Origin: an actinobacterium SCGC AAA278-O22
GTDB lineage: Bacteria; Actinomycetota; Actinomycetes; Nanopelagicales; Nanopelagicaceae
DNA length: 64,000 nt
Reading direction: 5' to 3'
Assembly: GCA_000372185.1 (NCBI GenBank)
Contig: AQUA01000001.1
Location: 30,055-94,054, forward strand
Positions within the stretch are counted from its first letter, which is position 1. Every line of letters begins with the position of its first letter. Made by a program: the position numbers and the translations under genes. The notes under the pieces were generated by a model. The model was not told where the DNA came from. It did not search any database and saw nothing but the letters and a program-made list of their open reading frames with translations. Of the stretch, positions 52,979 to 63,981 are shown in pieces.

Positions 52979-53706
52979 TACTTATCACGCACCAAGATGC
53001 AGCGACATTCCTCGCAGCGAACGACTTCAACCTCGGCAAGTCCTGCAATGCGTTGAAGTTCGATGGTGTTGAGAGTGAGGTTGCATCCCTTGCATTGATT
53101 ACCAGCAAGAGAGGCTGCACCGATTCCATTGCTGCCTTCACGGATTTTTTCATAGAGAGCAAGAAATTCAGGGCTCACAGATTGTGATGTGGCTTTACGG
53201 TCGGCTTCAATTCTCTCAAGTTCAGTGTGAATTGAAGCAAGAGCATTCTCTTTACGAATATTAAGGTCTGCGATAAGTGCAATTAACTCATTCTCTTCTG
53301 CTGTCAGAGTCGCAATGCGATCTTTAATTCCATCAACGCGCATCATGATTTCCAGCTCAACTTCTTCCAGTTCTGCACGACGTGCTCCGAGCGTCACTAA
53401 CTCATGTTGAGTTTGTTCAAGCTCCTTAGGAGTTCCTGTCCCCGATGCCAAACGTTTCTCATCGCGCTCGATGCGAGTGACAATCTGCTCCACATCGCCT
53501 TCAGCTCGCGCTAATTCACGCTTCACATCGCTGAGTTCGGTCTCAGCCGCAATGCGCAGGTCGCGCACATTATTTTGCTTAATGGTTGTGGAGGAAAGTT
53601 CAGCTAATTCAGGCAGTGTTGCCGCTTTGTTGCGAAGGGTGGCTGAGTGAATATCAAAGTTCTGAATGTCGAGGATTGAACGCTGGTCGCTTGTACTTGC
53701 TTTCAC
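52978..53706 (-). CDS. C4-type zinc-ribbon coiled-coil protein (Rv2229c-like)
   Basis: A 242-residue protein: residues about 30-185 form a long charged coiled coil (RDLRIAAETELSDVKRELARAE and so on), then GAASLAGNQCKGCNLTLNTIELQRIAG and VEVVRCEECRCILV with two CxxC pairs forming a zinc ribbon. The family (CT398/DUF164) is of uncertain function, possibly an RNA- or secretion-related chaperone. Start ATG at 53706. It begins the three-gene operon zinc-ribbon, RNase H/phosphatase, TerC. Confidence 0.88.
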   Translation of the reverse strand: MKASTSDQRSILDIQNFDIHSATLRNKAATLPELAELSSTTIKQNNVRDLRIAAETELSDVKRELARAEGDVEQIVTRIERDEKRLASGTGTPKELEQTQHELVTLGARRAELEEVELEIMMRVDGIKDRIATLTAEENELIALIADLNIRKENALASIHTELERIEADRKATSQSVSPEFLALYEKIREGSNGIGAASLAGNQCKGCNLTLNTIELQRIAGLAEVEVVRCEECRCILVRDK

Positions 53707-53825
53707 CGCGCACTCCTTCTAGATAGAGATGGGATTCGATATGTAATTCTTGGATGAACCTTACTTGATATCCATTGAACTTGTAATATTCCCGCGTGGC
53801 GAGAGTGATTCCAGCAAATGTAAAA

Positions 53826-54170
53826 ATGCATTACATGAGTGCCCCATCCCCTCATCGTGAGACTATGTTAGAAATGCGCAATCGGATATTAGAAATCATT
53901 CCTGGGGCCGAGGAAGTAGTCAGTTACGGTATGCCAGCATTCAAACTAGATGGCAGTATTGTGGCGGGCTTACTTTCCAACAAAAAGCATGTTGGCTACT
54001 ACCCTTTCAGCGGTTCCATTTTGAAACTCTTTCCAGAAGAGCTGGCGAAATACAAGACAACTGTAAGCGCTATACATGTACCCGTAGATAAACCACTAAC
54101 GAAAGCTCTCTTAAAGAAGTTGATTAAGGCTCGGATCACAACAGAGATGATTGGCGACATAAGAAATTAA
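53826..54170 (+). CDS. DUF1801 (YdhG-like) protein
   Basis: A small alpha/beta protein, 114 residues from ATG 53826 (a GTG at 53796 and an ATG at 53835 are also possible). It shows the DUF1801 pattern: HRETMLEMRNRILEIIPGAEEVVSYGMPAFKLDGSIVAGLLSNKKHVGYYPFSG, then VSAIHVPVDKPLTKALLKKLIKARI. Related to YdhG/YjbR folds; function unknown. It ends 3 bp before the convergent tRNA-Val. Confidence 0.83.
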   Translation: MHYMSAPSPHRETMLEMRNRILEIIPGAEEVVSYGMPAFKLDGSIVAGLLSNKKHVGYYPFSGSILKLFPEELAKYKTTVSAIHVPVDKPLTKALLKKLIKARITTEMIGDIRN

Positions 54171-54173
54171 ACG

Positions 54174-54245
54174 TGGGCGGCGAGGGTTTCGAACCCCCGA
54201 CATCCTCGGTGTAAACGAGGCGCTCTACCACTGAGCTAGCCACCC
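54174..54245 (-). tRNA. tRNA-Val(TAC)
   Basis: Minus-strand cloverleaf of 72 nt: acceptor GGGTGGC pairs with GCCGCCC, D arm TAGCTCAGTGGTAGAGC, anticodon stem CCTCG/CGAGG with loop TTTACAC (anticodon TAC, reading GTA and probably other GTN codons), and T arm GGGGGTTCGAAACCC. Discriminator A; CCA is not encoded. Between DUF1801 and ahpE; no duplicate of its 3' end was seen elsewhere. Confidence 0.95.
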
Positions 54246-54316
54246 GGCTGTGTACTGCTCGCGAATACTACTTTATATAAGCGAAAGTACGAAAATCGTG
54301 CGTGAAGTATGCGTGA

Positions 54317-54790
54317 TTAAAGAGCTGCGATAGCAGTCTTGTAATCACCATTATTGCGAGCATCGCCGAGGCCATTTACAACTGACCAGCGAATAATCCC
54401 TGCTTTATCGATGATAAATGTGCCGCGGAATGCGCAACCGAGATCTGCATTAAATACCCCGTACGCCTGTGCTGCTGCGCCATGTGGCCAGAAATCTGCA
54501 AGCACTGGGAATTTATAGCCTTCTTGTTCAGCAAATATTTTCTGTGTAAATGGTGAGTCACATGAGATTGCAAGTACCTGCACGTTGTCATTTTGAAATG
54601 ATGAAAGGTCATCACGAATTGCACAGAGTTCGCCGGTGCAAGTACCTGTGAATGCAAATGGGATAAAGAGAACGACTACGTTCTTGTTTCCCTTAAAGGA
54701 AGAGAGCTTTACGAGTTCTCCATATTGATTCTTCAATTCGAAATCTGGTGCGGCTTGACCGACACTTAAACCTGCAGGTAGTTGAGACAT
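54317..54790 (-). CDS. ahpE: AhpE-type peroxiredoxin
   Basis: Thiol peroxidase of 157 residues with the peroxidatic Cys51 in FTGTCTGELC, the Thr at 48 and the catalytic Arg in SVVNGLG/R-type C-terminal part (FIIDKAGIIRWSV). It differs from the mycobacterial one-Cys AhpE by a second Cys five residues on (Cys56), which might act as resolving residue. ahpE beside DUF3052 and aceE repeats the Mycobacterium Rv2238c-Rv2241 neighbourhood. Confidence 0.92.
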   Translation of the reverse strand: MSQLPAGLSVGQAAPDFELKNQYGELVKLSSFKGNKNVVVLFIPFAFTGTCTGELCAIRDDLSSFQNDNVQVLAISCDSPFTQKIFAEQEGYKFPVLADFWPHGAAAQAYGVFNADLGCAFRGTFIIDKAGIIRWSVVNGLGDARNNGDYKTAIAAL

Positions 54791-54799
54791 GGCGCGAAT

Positions 54800-55192
54800 C
54801 TATCGCTTGCCCGCCTTACGTGCCACTAGACGAGTTGCAGTCCAATCTTTTGCAACGGCTATTGTGGAAGTTTGGCTCAATCCACATGTAGGTGCCGCAT
54901 CTTGAATATCGCTCGGTTCAACATGGCCATCGCGTCCAACTTTTGGGGTAAGCACCCATATTGGCCCAGTCTCTGTCAGATATGCCATTGCATCCATTAA
55001 CTCATCGACGAGATCACCATCGCCATCACGAAACCAGAGAAGAACTGCATCGACAACTTCATTGGTGGAGTTTTCGTGAAAATCAGTAGCAACAATCTGC
55101 TTTATTTCAGCACGCAGATCATCATCACAATCGGGTCCATACCCGATTTCGAGGATTAGCTCTCCTTTAGCAAAACCCATGCGCATTGCCAC
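54800..55192 (-). CDS. DUF3052 protein (Rv2239c-like)
   Basis: A 130-residue actinobacterial protein: [86 protein letters not shown] and [12 protein letters not shown]. This is the conserved DUF3052 core, of unknown function and present in the same position next to ahpE in Mycobacterium. It is 9 bp from ahpE and divergent from aceE across about 100 bp. Confidence 0.88.
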   Translation of the reverse strand: MAMRMGFAKGELILEIGYGPDCDDDLRAEIKQIVATDFHENSTNEVVDAVLLWFRDGDGDLVDELMDAMAYLTETGPIWVLTPKVGRDGHVEPSDIQDAAPTCGLSQTSTIAVAKDWTATRLVARKAGKR

Positions 55193-55291
55193 GGGAATAG
55201 TCCACCGAATGAGACGGATATTTACAAGGGTTTAACCTGCCTCACAGCCGATTTTTTTGCGCTCATCCCCCTTTGGCGCGAGAATACGGCT

Positions 55292-58012
55292 ATGACCGAA
55301 TTCGCTGGATCTCCAGATCAGATAATCGACCAATTAGTAGATACAGATCCTTCTGAAACGGCCGAATGGCAAGCATCCTTTGACGCCGCTCTAACAGCTG
55401 CTGGCCCAGTTCGTGCGCGTTACTTAATGCTTCAACTTCTCAAGCGGGCACATGAGAAGCAAATTGGACTTCCAGACCTTCGCACAACGGATTACATCAA
55501 CACAATTTCTCCAGAGAATGAACCAGCTTTTCCTGGTGATGAGGATATTGAACGTCGTATTCGCGCAGCAGTTCGTTGGAACGCTGCAATCTTGGTTCAC
55601 CGTGCACAGCGCCCAGGAATCGGTGTAGGCGGACACATCTCAACGTATGCATCTTCTGCTGCACTCTATGAAGTTGGGTTCAACCACTTCTTCCGCGGAC
55701 AAGATCACCCAGGTGGCGGAGATCAGATCTTCTTCCAAGGCCATGCATCTCCTGGAATGTATTCACGTGCATTTCTCGAAGGTCGCTTTACCGAAGATCA
55801 ACTCGATGGATTCCGACAAGAACTTTCACACACTGCCGGCGGATTATCGTCATACCCACACCCACGATTAATGCCGGACTTCTGGCAATTCCCAACAGTG
55901 TCCATGGGCATCGGCCCTATCAACGCAATTTATCAAGCGCGCTTTAATCGTTACCTACATAACCGCGGCATTAAGGACACCAGCGATCAGAACGTTTGGG
56001 CATTCCTGGGCGATGGTGAAATGGATGAAGTCGATACTTTAGGCGCCATTGGTTTGGCATCACGTGAGAAGCTCGACAATTTAACTTTCGTCGTTAACTG
56101 TAACTTGCAGCGCCTTGATGGCCCAGTGCGTGGTAACGGCAAGATTATTCAAGAGCTCGAATCAATCTTCGGTGGCGCAGGATGGAATGTCATCAAGGTT
56201 GTATGGGGTCGCGGTTGGGATCCACTTCTTGCTCAAGACCGTGAAGGTGCACTTGTTAATTTGATGAACACCACTCTTGATGGTGATTACCAGACATTTA
56301 AAGCTGAAAGTGGTGCATTCGTTCGCGAACACTTCTTTAATCGTGATCCACGCACTGCTGCAATGGTCGCCAATTGGTCAGATGATCAAATCTGGAATCT
56401 GAAGCGTGGTGGCCATGACTACCGCAAACTCTTTGCCGCATACACAGCAGCAACAGAAAAGAATGGTCGCCCAACAGTAATTTTGGCTAAGACTGTGAAG
56501 GGTTGGACTCTCGGCTCTCACTTTGAAGCGCGCAATTCAACTCACCAGATGAAGAAGATGACTCTTGAAGACATCATCGAATTCCGCGATCGTCTTGAAA
56601 TTCCATTGCCAGATGACAAGTTGGATAAGTACACACCTTCGTACTATCGCTTGCCTGCAGATTCTCCAGAGATGAAGTACCTCGAAGAACGTCGTCGCGA
56701 ACTCGGTGGATCTATACCTAGCCGTCGCAAAGTTTCACGACCATTGCCACAGCCTGCTGATGAAGCATACGAATCAGTGCGCCGCGGATCTGGTCAGCAA
56801 GAAGTAGCAACAACAATGGCATTTGTCCGCATGCTCAAAGATCTCATCAAGGATCCAGGTCTTGGCAATCGCCTTGTGCCAATCATTCCTGACGAGGCTC
56901 GCACATTCGGTCTGGATTCACTCTTCCCATCACTAAAGATTTACTCACCACATGGCCAGCAGTACATGGCTGTCGACCGTGAATTGATGCTCTCTTACAA
57001 GGAATCAACCGCCGGAGTCATACTTCACGAAGGTATTAATGAAGCTGGTTCAGTTGCATCCTTCACTGCAGTCGGTTCTTCATACTCAACGCACGATGAA
57101 CCAATGATTCCGATCTACATCTTCTACTCCATGTTCGGATTCCAGCGTACAGGCGATGCTTTCTGGGCTGCTTCAGACCAGTTGGTCCGCGGATTCGTTC
57201 TTGGAGCAACTGCTGGACGCACAACGCTTAACGGTGAAGGTCTGCAGCATGAAGATGGTCACTCACATCTACTCGCTGCAACTAACCCAGCGGTAGTTTC
57301 ATACGACCCAGCATTTGCCTACGAAGTCGGACATATTTTTAAAGATGGTCTGCGTCGTATGTATGGAGAAAATAGCGAAAATATTTACTACTACCTCACT
57401 GTGTACAACGAGCCATATATGCAACCTGCAGAACCAGATAATTTGGATCTCGAAGGTTTGCTCAAGGGAATCTATCTCTATGCGGGTGCTTCCAAGCAAC
57501 GTAAGAAGAATGCACAGTTACTTGCATCAGGTGTCGGTGTGAACTGGGCGCTCAAGGCGCAGAAACTTCTTGCAGAAGATTGGGGGGTCGCAGCTTCTGT
57601 ATGGTCAGTAACTTCATGGAATGAACTTCGCCGCGATGGTCTTGAAGTAGATCGTCACAACATGCTCAATCCAAAGAATAAGAAGACTGCTTATGTTTAT
57701 GACAAGCTCAAGGGAACACAAGGTCCGGTCATCGCAGTCTCAGATTTCATGCGCGCTGTGCAAGACCAGATTGCACCATGGGTACCTAATGCTTTCCACT
57801 CACTAGGTACTGATGGTTTTGGACTGTCAGATACTCGTGGGGCACTTCGTCGCCACTTTAAGGTTGATGCAGAATCAATCGTTGTTGCAACACTTGCAGA
57901 GCTTGCAAAGGCAGGAGAAGTAAAAGAATCTGTCGTGCAAGAAGCTATTGATAAGTATCGTATCTTCGATGTACGTTCAGCAGATGCAGGCAACACTGAA
58001 GGTTCAGGTTGA
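55292..58012 (+). CDS. aceE: pyruvate dehydrogenase E1 component (homodimeric)
   Basis: Thiamin-diphosphate-dependent decarboxylase of pyruvate that passes the acetyl group to E2 lipoyl. The 906-residue protein is the homodimeric gamma-proteobacterial/actinobacterial type: [43 protein letters not shown] (ThDP/Mg motif) and [22 protein letters not shown], then the C-terminal [11 protein letters not shown] region. No E2 or E3 gene is nearby. Its final TGA overlaps the TTG start of glgE, an unusual coupling of central carbon and glucan genes. Confidence 0.96.
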   Translation: MTEFAGSPDQIIDQLVDTDPSETAEWQASFDAALTAAGPVRARYLMLQLLKRAHEKQIGLPDLRTTDYINTISPENEPAFPGDEDIERRIRAAVRWNAAILVHRAQRPGIGVGGHISTYASSAALYEVGFNHFFRGQDHPGGGDQIFFQGHASPGMYSRAFLEGRFTEDQLDGFRQELSHTAGGLSSYPHPRLMPDFWQFPTVSMGIGPINAIYQARFNRYLHNRGIKDTSDQNVWAFLGDGEMDEVDTLGAIGLASREKLDNLTFVVNCNLQRLDGPVRGNGKIIQELESIFGGAGWNVIKVVWGRGWDPLLAQDREGALVNLMNTTLDGDYQTFKAESGAFVREHFFNRDPRTAAMVANWSDDQIWNLKRGGHDYRKLFAAYTAATEKNGRPTVILAKTVKGWTLGSHFEARNSTHQMKKMTLEDIIEFRDRLEIPLPDDKLDKYTPSYYRLPADSPEMKYLEERRRELGGSIPSRRKVSRPLPQPADEAYESVRRGSGQQEVATTMAFVRMLKDLIKDPGLGNRLVPIIPDEARTFGLDSLFPSLKIYSPHGQQYMAVDRELMLSYKESTAGVILHEGINEAGSVASFTAVGSSYSTHDEPMIPIYIFYSMFGFQRTGDAFWAASDQLVRGFVLGATAGRTTLNGEGLQHEDGHSHLLAATNPAVVSYDPAFAYEVGHIFKDGLRRMYGENSENIYYYLTVYNEPYMQPAEPDNLDLEGLLKGIYLYAGASKQRKKNAQLLASGVGVNWALKAQKLLAEDWGVAASVWSVTSWNELRRDGLEVDRHNMLNPKNKKTAYVYDKLKGTQGPVIAVSDFMRAVQDQIAPWVPNAFHSLGTDGFGLSDTRGALRRHFKVDAESIVVATLAELAKAGEVKESVVQEAIDKYRIFDVRSADAGNTEGSG

Positions 58013-59973
58013 TTAATAGAATTCCCGTCACCGATATCTCCCCCACTGTATTTTTTGGGGGAGATTTCGTTCCTGTAAAGGCGATTGCCGGTGAAGAAAT
58101 TCCAGTGAGTGCAACAATTTTCCGTGAAGGCCATGACTTACTAGGTGCAGATGTAGTCATTTATAACTCCCAAGGCAAAGAGATATCTCGTTCAGTCATG
58201 CGCGAAGAGTGGCATGGCGGCGATCGCTACCACGGCTCTGTACGTATTCCAGCGCAGGGCGATTACACCTTCACTATCGATTCTTACGATCATCCTTTTG
58301 CTACCTGGATCCACGATGCTGAAATCAAGATTCCCGCAGATATCGATGCTGAACTCATGTGCACAATCGGTCGTCAGATATTTGAGGCAAAGCTCGAAGA
58401 AGATCCAACTGCCAAAGCGATACTTACTTCAGCAATTAAGACTCTTCGTGATACTTCATTATCGGCGATGAACCGTTTCTCACAGACTTCCACTTCTGAA
58501 ATCCGTGCATACTTCACAACAAATCCATTACGTCGATTGGTGACTTCTACTCAACACTTTCCTATCCGCGCCGATCACGAACGCGCGCTTGTGGGTTCTT
58601 GGTATGAATTCTTCCCACGCAGCGAAGGCGCAAAGCTTGCATCCGATGGCACAGTGACGAGTGGAACATTTAAGACTGCCGAACTTCGCCTACCTGCGGT
58701 GGCGGCGATGGGCTTTGACATTCTCTATCTACCTCCTGTGCATCCCATCGGAAGTAAATTTCGCAAAGGGAAGAACAACACCTTAACTCCCACTGCTACC
58801 GACCCTGGAGTTCCTTGGGCAATCGGCAATAAGGAAGGTGGCCACGATGCCATCAATCCAGTTCTTGGCACGATGGCAGATTTTGAAAACTTTGTAAAAG
58901 CTGCAAAGAAGAATGGTCTCGAAGTTGCTATGGACTTTGCACTGCAAGCTTCTCCTGATCATCCCTGGGTGACTGAGCATCCTGAATTCTTCACAACTCG
59001 TCCCGATGGATCGATTGCTTACGCTGAGAATCCTCCAAAGAAATATCAAGATATCTATCCCATTAACTTTGATAATGATTATCAAGCAATAGTTGCCGAA
59101 ACACTTCGCATCTTGCGCTTGTGGATTTCAAAGGGAGTCTCAATATTTCGTGTCGACAACCCTCATACCAAACCGGTGCACTTCTGGGCTGATGTTCTTA
59201 AGACAATTCATACAGAAAGCCCCGATGTCATCTTCTTAGCTGAGGCATTCACCAAACCTTCGATGATGCATGCTCTCGGTAAAGCTGGATTCCATCAGTC
59301 TTATACATATTTCACTTGGCGCACCAGCAAGCACGAACTTACTGAATACGGCACTGAAGTCTCACGAGATACAAGCGCATTCTTCCGCCCCAACTTCTGG
59401 GTCAATACTCCAGATATCTTGCCTTTCCATCTGCAATCAGGAAATCCAGCAATCTTTGCTATTCGCGCAGCCCTTGCTGCAACGCTTACTCCATCGTGGG
59501 GAATGTACGCAGGCTACGAACTCTACGAACATCGCCGCTTTAAAGAAGGAGGCGAGGAGTACATTGATTCAGAGAAGTACGAGATCAAGGTGCGTGATTG
59601 GGAAGGTGCAGCCAAGAAGAAGTTAACTCTTGCTCCATTTATCACCCAGCTCAATACAATTCGTAAGAAAAATATTGCTCTGCAACGTCTTCGCAACCTG
59701 TGCTTTCACACCACCGAAAATGATGCAATCATCGCTTACTCAAAGCGCGATGGTGACAACTTGATTCTTGTAGTTGTTAACCTAGATCCATCATTTGCCC
59801 AAGAAACCACAATTCATTGGAATATGTCTGAACTTGGTGTGCAGAAAGATAACTTTGAGGTAACGGATTTAATCGATGGTGCTTCCTACAACTGGTCTGC
59901 TCACACCTATGTGCGCCTTGATCCAACAAGGTTGTCTGGCAAAGTTGTTCACATTGCGCAGGTAAAGCTTTAA
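58009..59973 (+). CDS. glgE: alpha-1,4-glucan:maltose-1-phosphate maltosyltransferase
   Basis: GH13_3 enzyme that adds maltosyl units from maltose-1-phosphate to alpha-glucans. The 654-residue product has the N-terminal beta domains, [28 protein letters not shown], the nucleophile Asp in [15 protein letters not shown] (about residue 381), the acid/base Glu in [13 protein letters not shown], and the GlgE-specific [14 protein letters not shown]. Start TTG 58009 overlaps the aceE stop (TTGA), with GAAGG at good spacing. glgB follows immediately, as in Mycobacterium; treS, pep2 (mak) and glgP are not in the window. Confidence 0.94.
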   Translation: MINRIPVTDISPTVFFGGDFVPVKAIAGEEIPVSATIFREGHDLLGADVVIYNSQGKEISRSVMREEWHGGDRYHGSVRIPAQGDYTFTIDSYDHPFATWIHDAEIKIPADIDAELMCTIGRQIFEAKLEEDPTAKAILTSAIKTLRDTSLSAMNRFSQTSTSEIRAYFTTNPLRRLVTSTQHFPIRADHERALVGSWYEFFPRSEGAKLASDGTVTSGTFKTAELRLPAVAAMGFDILYLPPVHPIGSKFRKGKNNTLTPTATDPGVPWAIGNKEGGHDAINPVLGTMADFENFVKAAKKNGLEVAMDFALQASPDHPWVTEHPEFFTTRPDGSIAYAENPPKKYQDIYPINFDNDYQAIVAETLRILRLWISKGVSIFRVDNPHTKPVHFWADVLKTIHTESPDVIFLAEAFTKPSMMHALGKAGFHQSYTYFTWRTSKHELTEYGTEVSRDTSAFFRPNFWVNTPDILPFHLQSGNPAIFAIRAALAATLTPSWGMYAGYELYEHRRFKEGGEEYIDSEKYEIKVRDWEGAAKKKLTLAPFITQLNTIRKKNIALQRLRNLCFHTTENDAIIAYSKRDGDNLILVVVNLDPSFAQETTIHWNMSELGVQKDNFEVTDLIDGASYNWSAHTYVRLDPTRLSGKVVHIAQVKL

Positions 59974-59981
59974 GATTGCGC

Positions 59982-61919
59982 ATGCCTTTTTTCTCCCGCC
60001 TCTTCAAGAGCGATAAATCAGGCGAAGAAAATAGCTATCTTCCACAAGGTTCATATCTCAACCCATATTCAACGTTGGGCGAACTTGATTTTCATCTCAT
60101 AGCCGAAGGTCGTCACGAACGTTTGTGGGATGCACTGGGTGCCCATGTAAAGCGTGATGCTGATGGCACTTTGATTGGAACAGCGTTCTCTGTATGGGCA
60201 CCAAATGCGCAGGCAGTGAGTCTCGTCGGCGATCATAATTATTGGGATCGCAATACACATCCCATGGTCCGTGCAGGTTCGACTGGAATTTGGGAAATTT
60301 TCATCGCCGATGTTGGGCCCAATACCTGTTACAAATTTGCAGTATGCACAATCAACGGCGCCTGGGTAGATCATGCAGATCCGATGGCGAGAGCAACGGA
60401 ACATCCCCCACGCACCGCATCTGTTGTTACTGAATCCAATTACACCTGGAGTGATTCACAGTGGATGAAAAATCGCCAGACCTTCCAACCGTGGCGAGCA
60501 CCAGTATCTGTCTATGAAGTCCATGCAGGTTCATGGCGTCCAGGATTGTCTTATCTACAGATGGCTGAAGAGCTGGTTGCTTATGTGCATGAACAAGGAT
60601 TTACACATGTCGAATTCCTTCCCATCACAGAACATCCGTATTCACCATCGTGGGGATATCAAGTCACCTCTTTCTTCGCTCCAACATCTCGATTTGGTTC
60701 ACCTGATGAGTTCCGTTACCTCGTCGACAAACTTCACCAAGCAGGTATCGGCGTCATTCTCGATTGGGTTCCTGCGCACTTTCCTAAAGATGAATGGGCG
60801 CTTGCGAAATTCGATGGCACCGCGCTCTACGAACATGCAGATCCACGTTTAGGCGAACACCCAGATTGGGGCACCTTAATCTTTAATTTTGGCCGCAATG
60901 AAGTTCGCAACTTTCTTGTAGCTAGCGCCCTCTACTGGTTGGAAGAGTTTCATATCGATGGGCTGCGCGTTGATGCAGTGGCGTCGATGCTCTACCTCGA
61001 TTATTCCCGTAAAGAAGGTCAATGGTTACCTAACAAGTTCGGCGGCCGCGAAAACCTTGAAGCAGTTCAACTGCTTCAAGAAGCGACCTCCACTGCTTAC
61101 AAGCACCATCAAGGCATCATGATGATTGCCGAAGAATCGACTGCGTGGGGTGGGGTCACAAAAGATACGGGCAGCGGCGGACTTGGATTTGGATTTAAGT
61201 GGAATATGGGTTGGATGCACGACACTTTGGAATACCTCCAACACGAACCAATTCACCGCATGTATCACCACAATGAAATTACATTTTCGATTCTCTACGC
61301 CTGGTCAGAAAACTTTATGTTGCCGCTATCTCACGATGAAGTTGTTCATGGAAAGGGTTCGCTCGTCAATAAGTTCCCCGGCGATCGCTGGCAGAAACTG
61401 GCAACGTTACGTGCCTTATACGGATTTATGTGGGCTCACCCAGGTAAGAAATTGCTCTTCATGGGACAAGAATTTGCACAAAATAATGAATGGAACCAAG
61501 AAGCTGGCTTGCAGTGGTACCTCACCGAATTTGCCGAACATACGGGTGTGCAAAAAGCTTTGAGCGATATAAATAAGAGTTACAAAGCACTTCCTGCACT
61601 GTGGGAGAAAGATATTTTTGCGGATGGTTTCCAATGGATCGTGGGCGATGATGGCGCCGGAAATACTTTGGCATTTGTTCGCTGGTCAGATAAAGGAATT
61701 CCGGTTGTCTGCGTCACCAACTTCTCTCCTGTTCCCCACGAGCAATATTCACTACGCCTTCCAGTTTCAGGAGTCTGGCGCGAATTCATAAATACCGATG
61801 ATCTCAACTATGGCGGAAGTGGCGTAACAAATAACTCTTTTGCCGTTGATGTAGATACCAACCTTTATGCAACGGTACGAATTCCACCACTTGCAACAGT
61901 CTGGTTTGAGCGAGTTTAA
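59982..61919 (+). CDS. glgB: 1,4-alpha-glucan branching enzyme
   Basis: GH13_9 branching enzyme of 645 residues. An N-terminal CBM48 domain ([26 protein letters not shown]) is followed by the catalytic barrel: [31 protein letters not shown] with the nucleophile Asp, IAEEST with the acid/base Glu, and [15 protein letters not shown]. It lacks the extra N-terminal domain of E. coli GlgB. Start: ATG 59982 or TTG 59976, 8 or 2 bp after glgE. It branches the linear glucan made by GlgE. Confidence 0.95.
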   Translation: MPFFSRLFKSDKSGEENSYLPQGSYLNPYSTLGELDFHLIAEGRHERLWDALGAHVKRDADGTLIGTAFSVWAPNAQAVSLVGDHNYWDRNTHPMVRAGSTGIWEIFIADVGPNTCYKFAVCTINGAWVDHADPMARATEHPPRTASVVTESNYTWSDSQWMKNRQTFQPWRAPVSVYEVHAGSWRPGLSYLQMAEELVAYVHEQGFTHVEFLPITEHPYSPSWGYQVTSFFAPTSRFGSPDEFRYLVDKLHQAGIGVILDWVPAHFPKDEWALAKFDGTALYEHADPRLGEHPDWGTLIFNFGRNEVRNFLVASALYWLEEFHIDGLRVDAVASMLYLDYSRKEGQWLPNKFGGRENLEAVQLLQEATSTAYKHHQGIMMIAEESTAWGGVTKDTGSGGLGFGFKWNMGWMHDTLEYLQHEPIHRMYHHNEITFSILYAWSENFMLPLSHDEVVHGKGSLVNKFPGDRWQKLATLRALYGFMWAHPGKKLLFMGQEFAQNNEWNQEAGLQWYLTEFAEHTGVQKALSDINKSYKALPALWEKDIFADGFQWIVGDDGAGNTLAFVRWSDKGIPVVCVTNFSPVPHEQYSLRLPVSGVWREFINTDDLNYGGSGVTNNSFAVDVDTNLYATVRIPPLATVWFERV

Positions 61920-63121
61920 ACTTTAACCTTTGAATCTTCTTTCAGTGAATCCGCAAAGAAGACAGAGCCGATAATCATCACCGTCGGAATCATCATGGCT
62001 AACGCAATTGACCCAGTGAATTGAATAGTCCAAGCGACTATCCATTTGATTCCAAAGATGAGCACGTTATTGATGACTCCGAATTGACCCACCACAACAG
62101 CACTTGGTTGTGAAGATCTGCGATTAGCTGCTGCAAAGAATGATGGACCAATGAAAGAAGATCCAAGACCTGCGAGTCCGAAACCTATCGTAAAGAGCGC
62201 AAATGACCACCACTTTAAAGATGGCGCTAAGTGAGTTGCCACAATGATGCAGATACCAAAACTTATGCCAGCCAACAGAGCAGCTCGCTTTACCCACATA
62301 TATAAAGGTGCGCGAGGAAGTAAGCGATGAATAAGTAATCTGCCGCAGATCATCGTGGCGGTAAAGACGATGTATGGGGTTGCGCTCAGCCCAGCATTAA
62401 TTTCGAGGCGATCTTTAGTAAAGATTGTCCCCCAGTCTCCTATCGCAAATTCGAGATAGACGGCACATGCCATTCCTAAACTCACCGGCCAATCAATCCG
62501 AAATCCGGTAAATATCTCTTTGATTGAATAGTCATGTTCCTTCTCAGAATTCGATTCAAGAAGTACCGAACGTAAACGAAAAACTAGAGCGATCATAGAA
62601 ATAGTAAGAATGGCGCTGAGCGCATTGATATGCACAATCAGGCCGACCTTACCTACAAGGAATCCAGAGACGATAGCTGTACTCAGCGCACCGGCGCTCC
62701 AATAACCTGCTGAACTTGTGATCAAATTAATCTTGGAGCGCTCGAGAAAATGAAAACCCTGGCTATTGAGTGATACGTGCACAGCTGTAATACCAAATCC
62801 GAAGGCAATACTAAATATGAGGAAGAAGAAACTCGAGCGAATATGAACTAATACCGACAAACTTGAAAAGAGAATAAGAATTGAAAGAATTGTGACTTTA
62901 AAAGCACCGAATCTATGGATGATGTGGCCAACGGTAAGGAGCCCAAAGAAAGCGCCGATTGAACCGGTACTCATCAAAGAACCAAAGGCGCCATTCTGTA
63001 GCCCAAGATGTGCCTTTACTTCAGGAAAACGTGGCACCCAAGCCATGATTCCAAAGCCAAAGAGGAAGAAGAGTGTGTGCAGCAGTTTTTGTTCTAATGA
63101 ATGGTCAATATCTCTAGCCAT
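61916..63121 (-). CDS. MFS transporter
   Basis: A 401-residue protein with 12 predicted helices, similar in style to the carrier at 5094-6266: [60 protein letters not shown], and the [20 protein letters not shown] segment that also appears as SAGDWGGVLSRETF in the other. Substrate unknown. Overlaps the end of glgB by 4 bp; its start overlaps the stop of the upstream thioredoxin/TPR gene by one base. Confidence 0.87.
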   Translation of the reverse strand: MARDIDHSLEQKLLHTLFFLFGFGIMAWVPRFPEVKAHLGLQNGAFGSLMSTGSIGAFFGLLTVGHIIHRFGAFKVTILSILILFSSLSVLVHIRSSFFFLIFSIAFGFGITAVHVSLNSQGFHFLERSKINLITSSAGYWSAGALSTAIVSGFLVGKVGLIVHINALSAILTISMIALVFRLRSVLLESNSEKEHDYSIKEIFTGFRIDWPVSLGMACAVYLEFAIGDWGTIFTKDRLEINAGLSATPYIVFTATMICGRLLIHRLLPRAPLYMWVKRAALLAGISFGICIIVATHLAPSLKWWSFALFTIGFGLAGLGSSFIGPSFFAAANRRSSQPSAVVVGQFGVINNVLIFGIKWIVAWTIQFTGSIALAMMIPTVMIIGSVFFADSLKEDSKVKV

Positions 63122-63981
63122 TAGAAAAGTACATTCGCAAGCTGAGTACGGGCCTTCATCACACGGGGATCTGCAGGGTCTACCAGTGCAAAGAGTCCAA
63201 GGAGGTGTTCTTTGATGCGCTTCTGTTCATCGCCATCAAAGAGAACCAAGAGTCGAAGCAAACGATCAAATGCTGGTTCAAGATATCCGCTCATCACCTC
63301 AACATCAGCACATTGAATCTGAATTTCAATATCGTCTGGGCTCTTAATGGCGTCTTCCATTACCTTTGCCGCATCAAGTCCATGTGTGCGAGCAAGTAAC
63401 TGCACTTGAGCAAGACCTAATTTGGCATAAGAATCTGTGGGCTTACGCGCAATCAGCCTGCGATAAGCAGCTTCAGCTGTCGCGTAATCTCCTTGATCGA
63501 GCGCCGCAAGTGCCTCTTCTTCTTCGGGTTCAGTCTCTTCAACTGGTTCTTCACCGATTCCCTGTTGTGCTGCAAGAGCAAGAATTTTATTTATCACTTC
63601 TCGAAGTTGAGTTTCTGAAAGCAGTTGTTCGAGGAATGGAACTGCTTGGCCTCCGATAAAGACAACTCCGTAGGGAATTGTCCGCACTTGAAGCGCCTGT
63701 GCTACTTGTGCCTCAGTATCAATATTTACATGTGCGAGTGCCCACTTGCCAGCATCTTCATTTTCTAGCTTTCCAAAGGTACGAAGTAGCTCGACTGATT
63801 CAGCAGAACGTGGGGTCCAGCAGAGAACAACAACTGGCTTTGTCTTAGAGAGTGGAAGAATCTCTGCTTGCAAATTAAGCGGTGTCACTTCTATTCCGGG
63901 AAGCGGTGTACTGATATCTGCAGCAGGCTTTCCCAATGAGCTGAGATCTACGGCTCGAGAAAAGTTTGGTGGCAAACTCAT
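63121..63981 (-). CDS. thioredoxin-like/TPR protein (CnoX/YbbN, Rv1324-like)
   Basis: A 286-residue cytosolic protein: thioredoxin-like domain (about 55-145; VVVLCWTPRSAESVELLRTFGKLE, VNIDTEAQVAQALQVRTIPYGVVFIGGQAVPFLE) followed by tetratricopeptide-like helices from about 165 (ALAALDQGDYATAEAAYRRLIARKPTD). The CxxC site is lost (SAES in place of CGPC), so it is probably not a redox enzyme but a holdase/chaperone-linked protein. Mycobacterium Rv1324 lies beside glgB-glgE in the same way. The ATG is at 63981; the 19 bases beyond it lack any gene. Confidence 0.88.
   Translation of the reverse strand: MSLPPNFSRAVDLSSLGKPAADISTPLPGIEVTPLNLQAEILPLSKTKPVVVLCWTPRSAESVELLRTFGKLENEDAGKWALAHVNIDTEAQVAQALQVRTIPYGVVFIGGQAVPFLEQLLSETQLREVINKILALAAQQGIGEEPVEETEPEEEEALAALDQGDYATAEAAYRRLIARKPTDSYAKLGLAQVQLLARTHGLDAAKVMEDAIKSPDDIEIQIQCADVEVMSGYLEPAFDRLLRLLVLFDGDEQKRIKEHLLGLFALVDPADPRVMKARTQLANVLF

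Noticed and set aside
54174..54245. tRNA-Val as an integration site
   Set aside because: No duplicate of the tRNA 3' end and no integrase found in the window.
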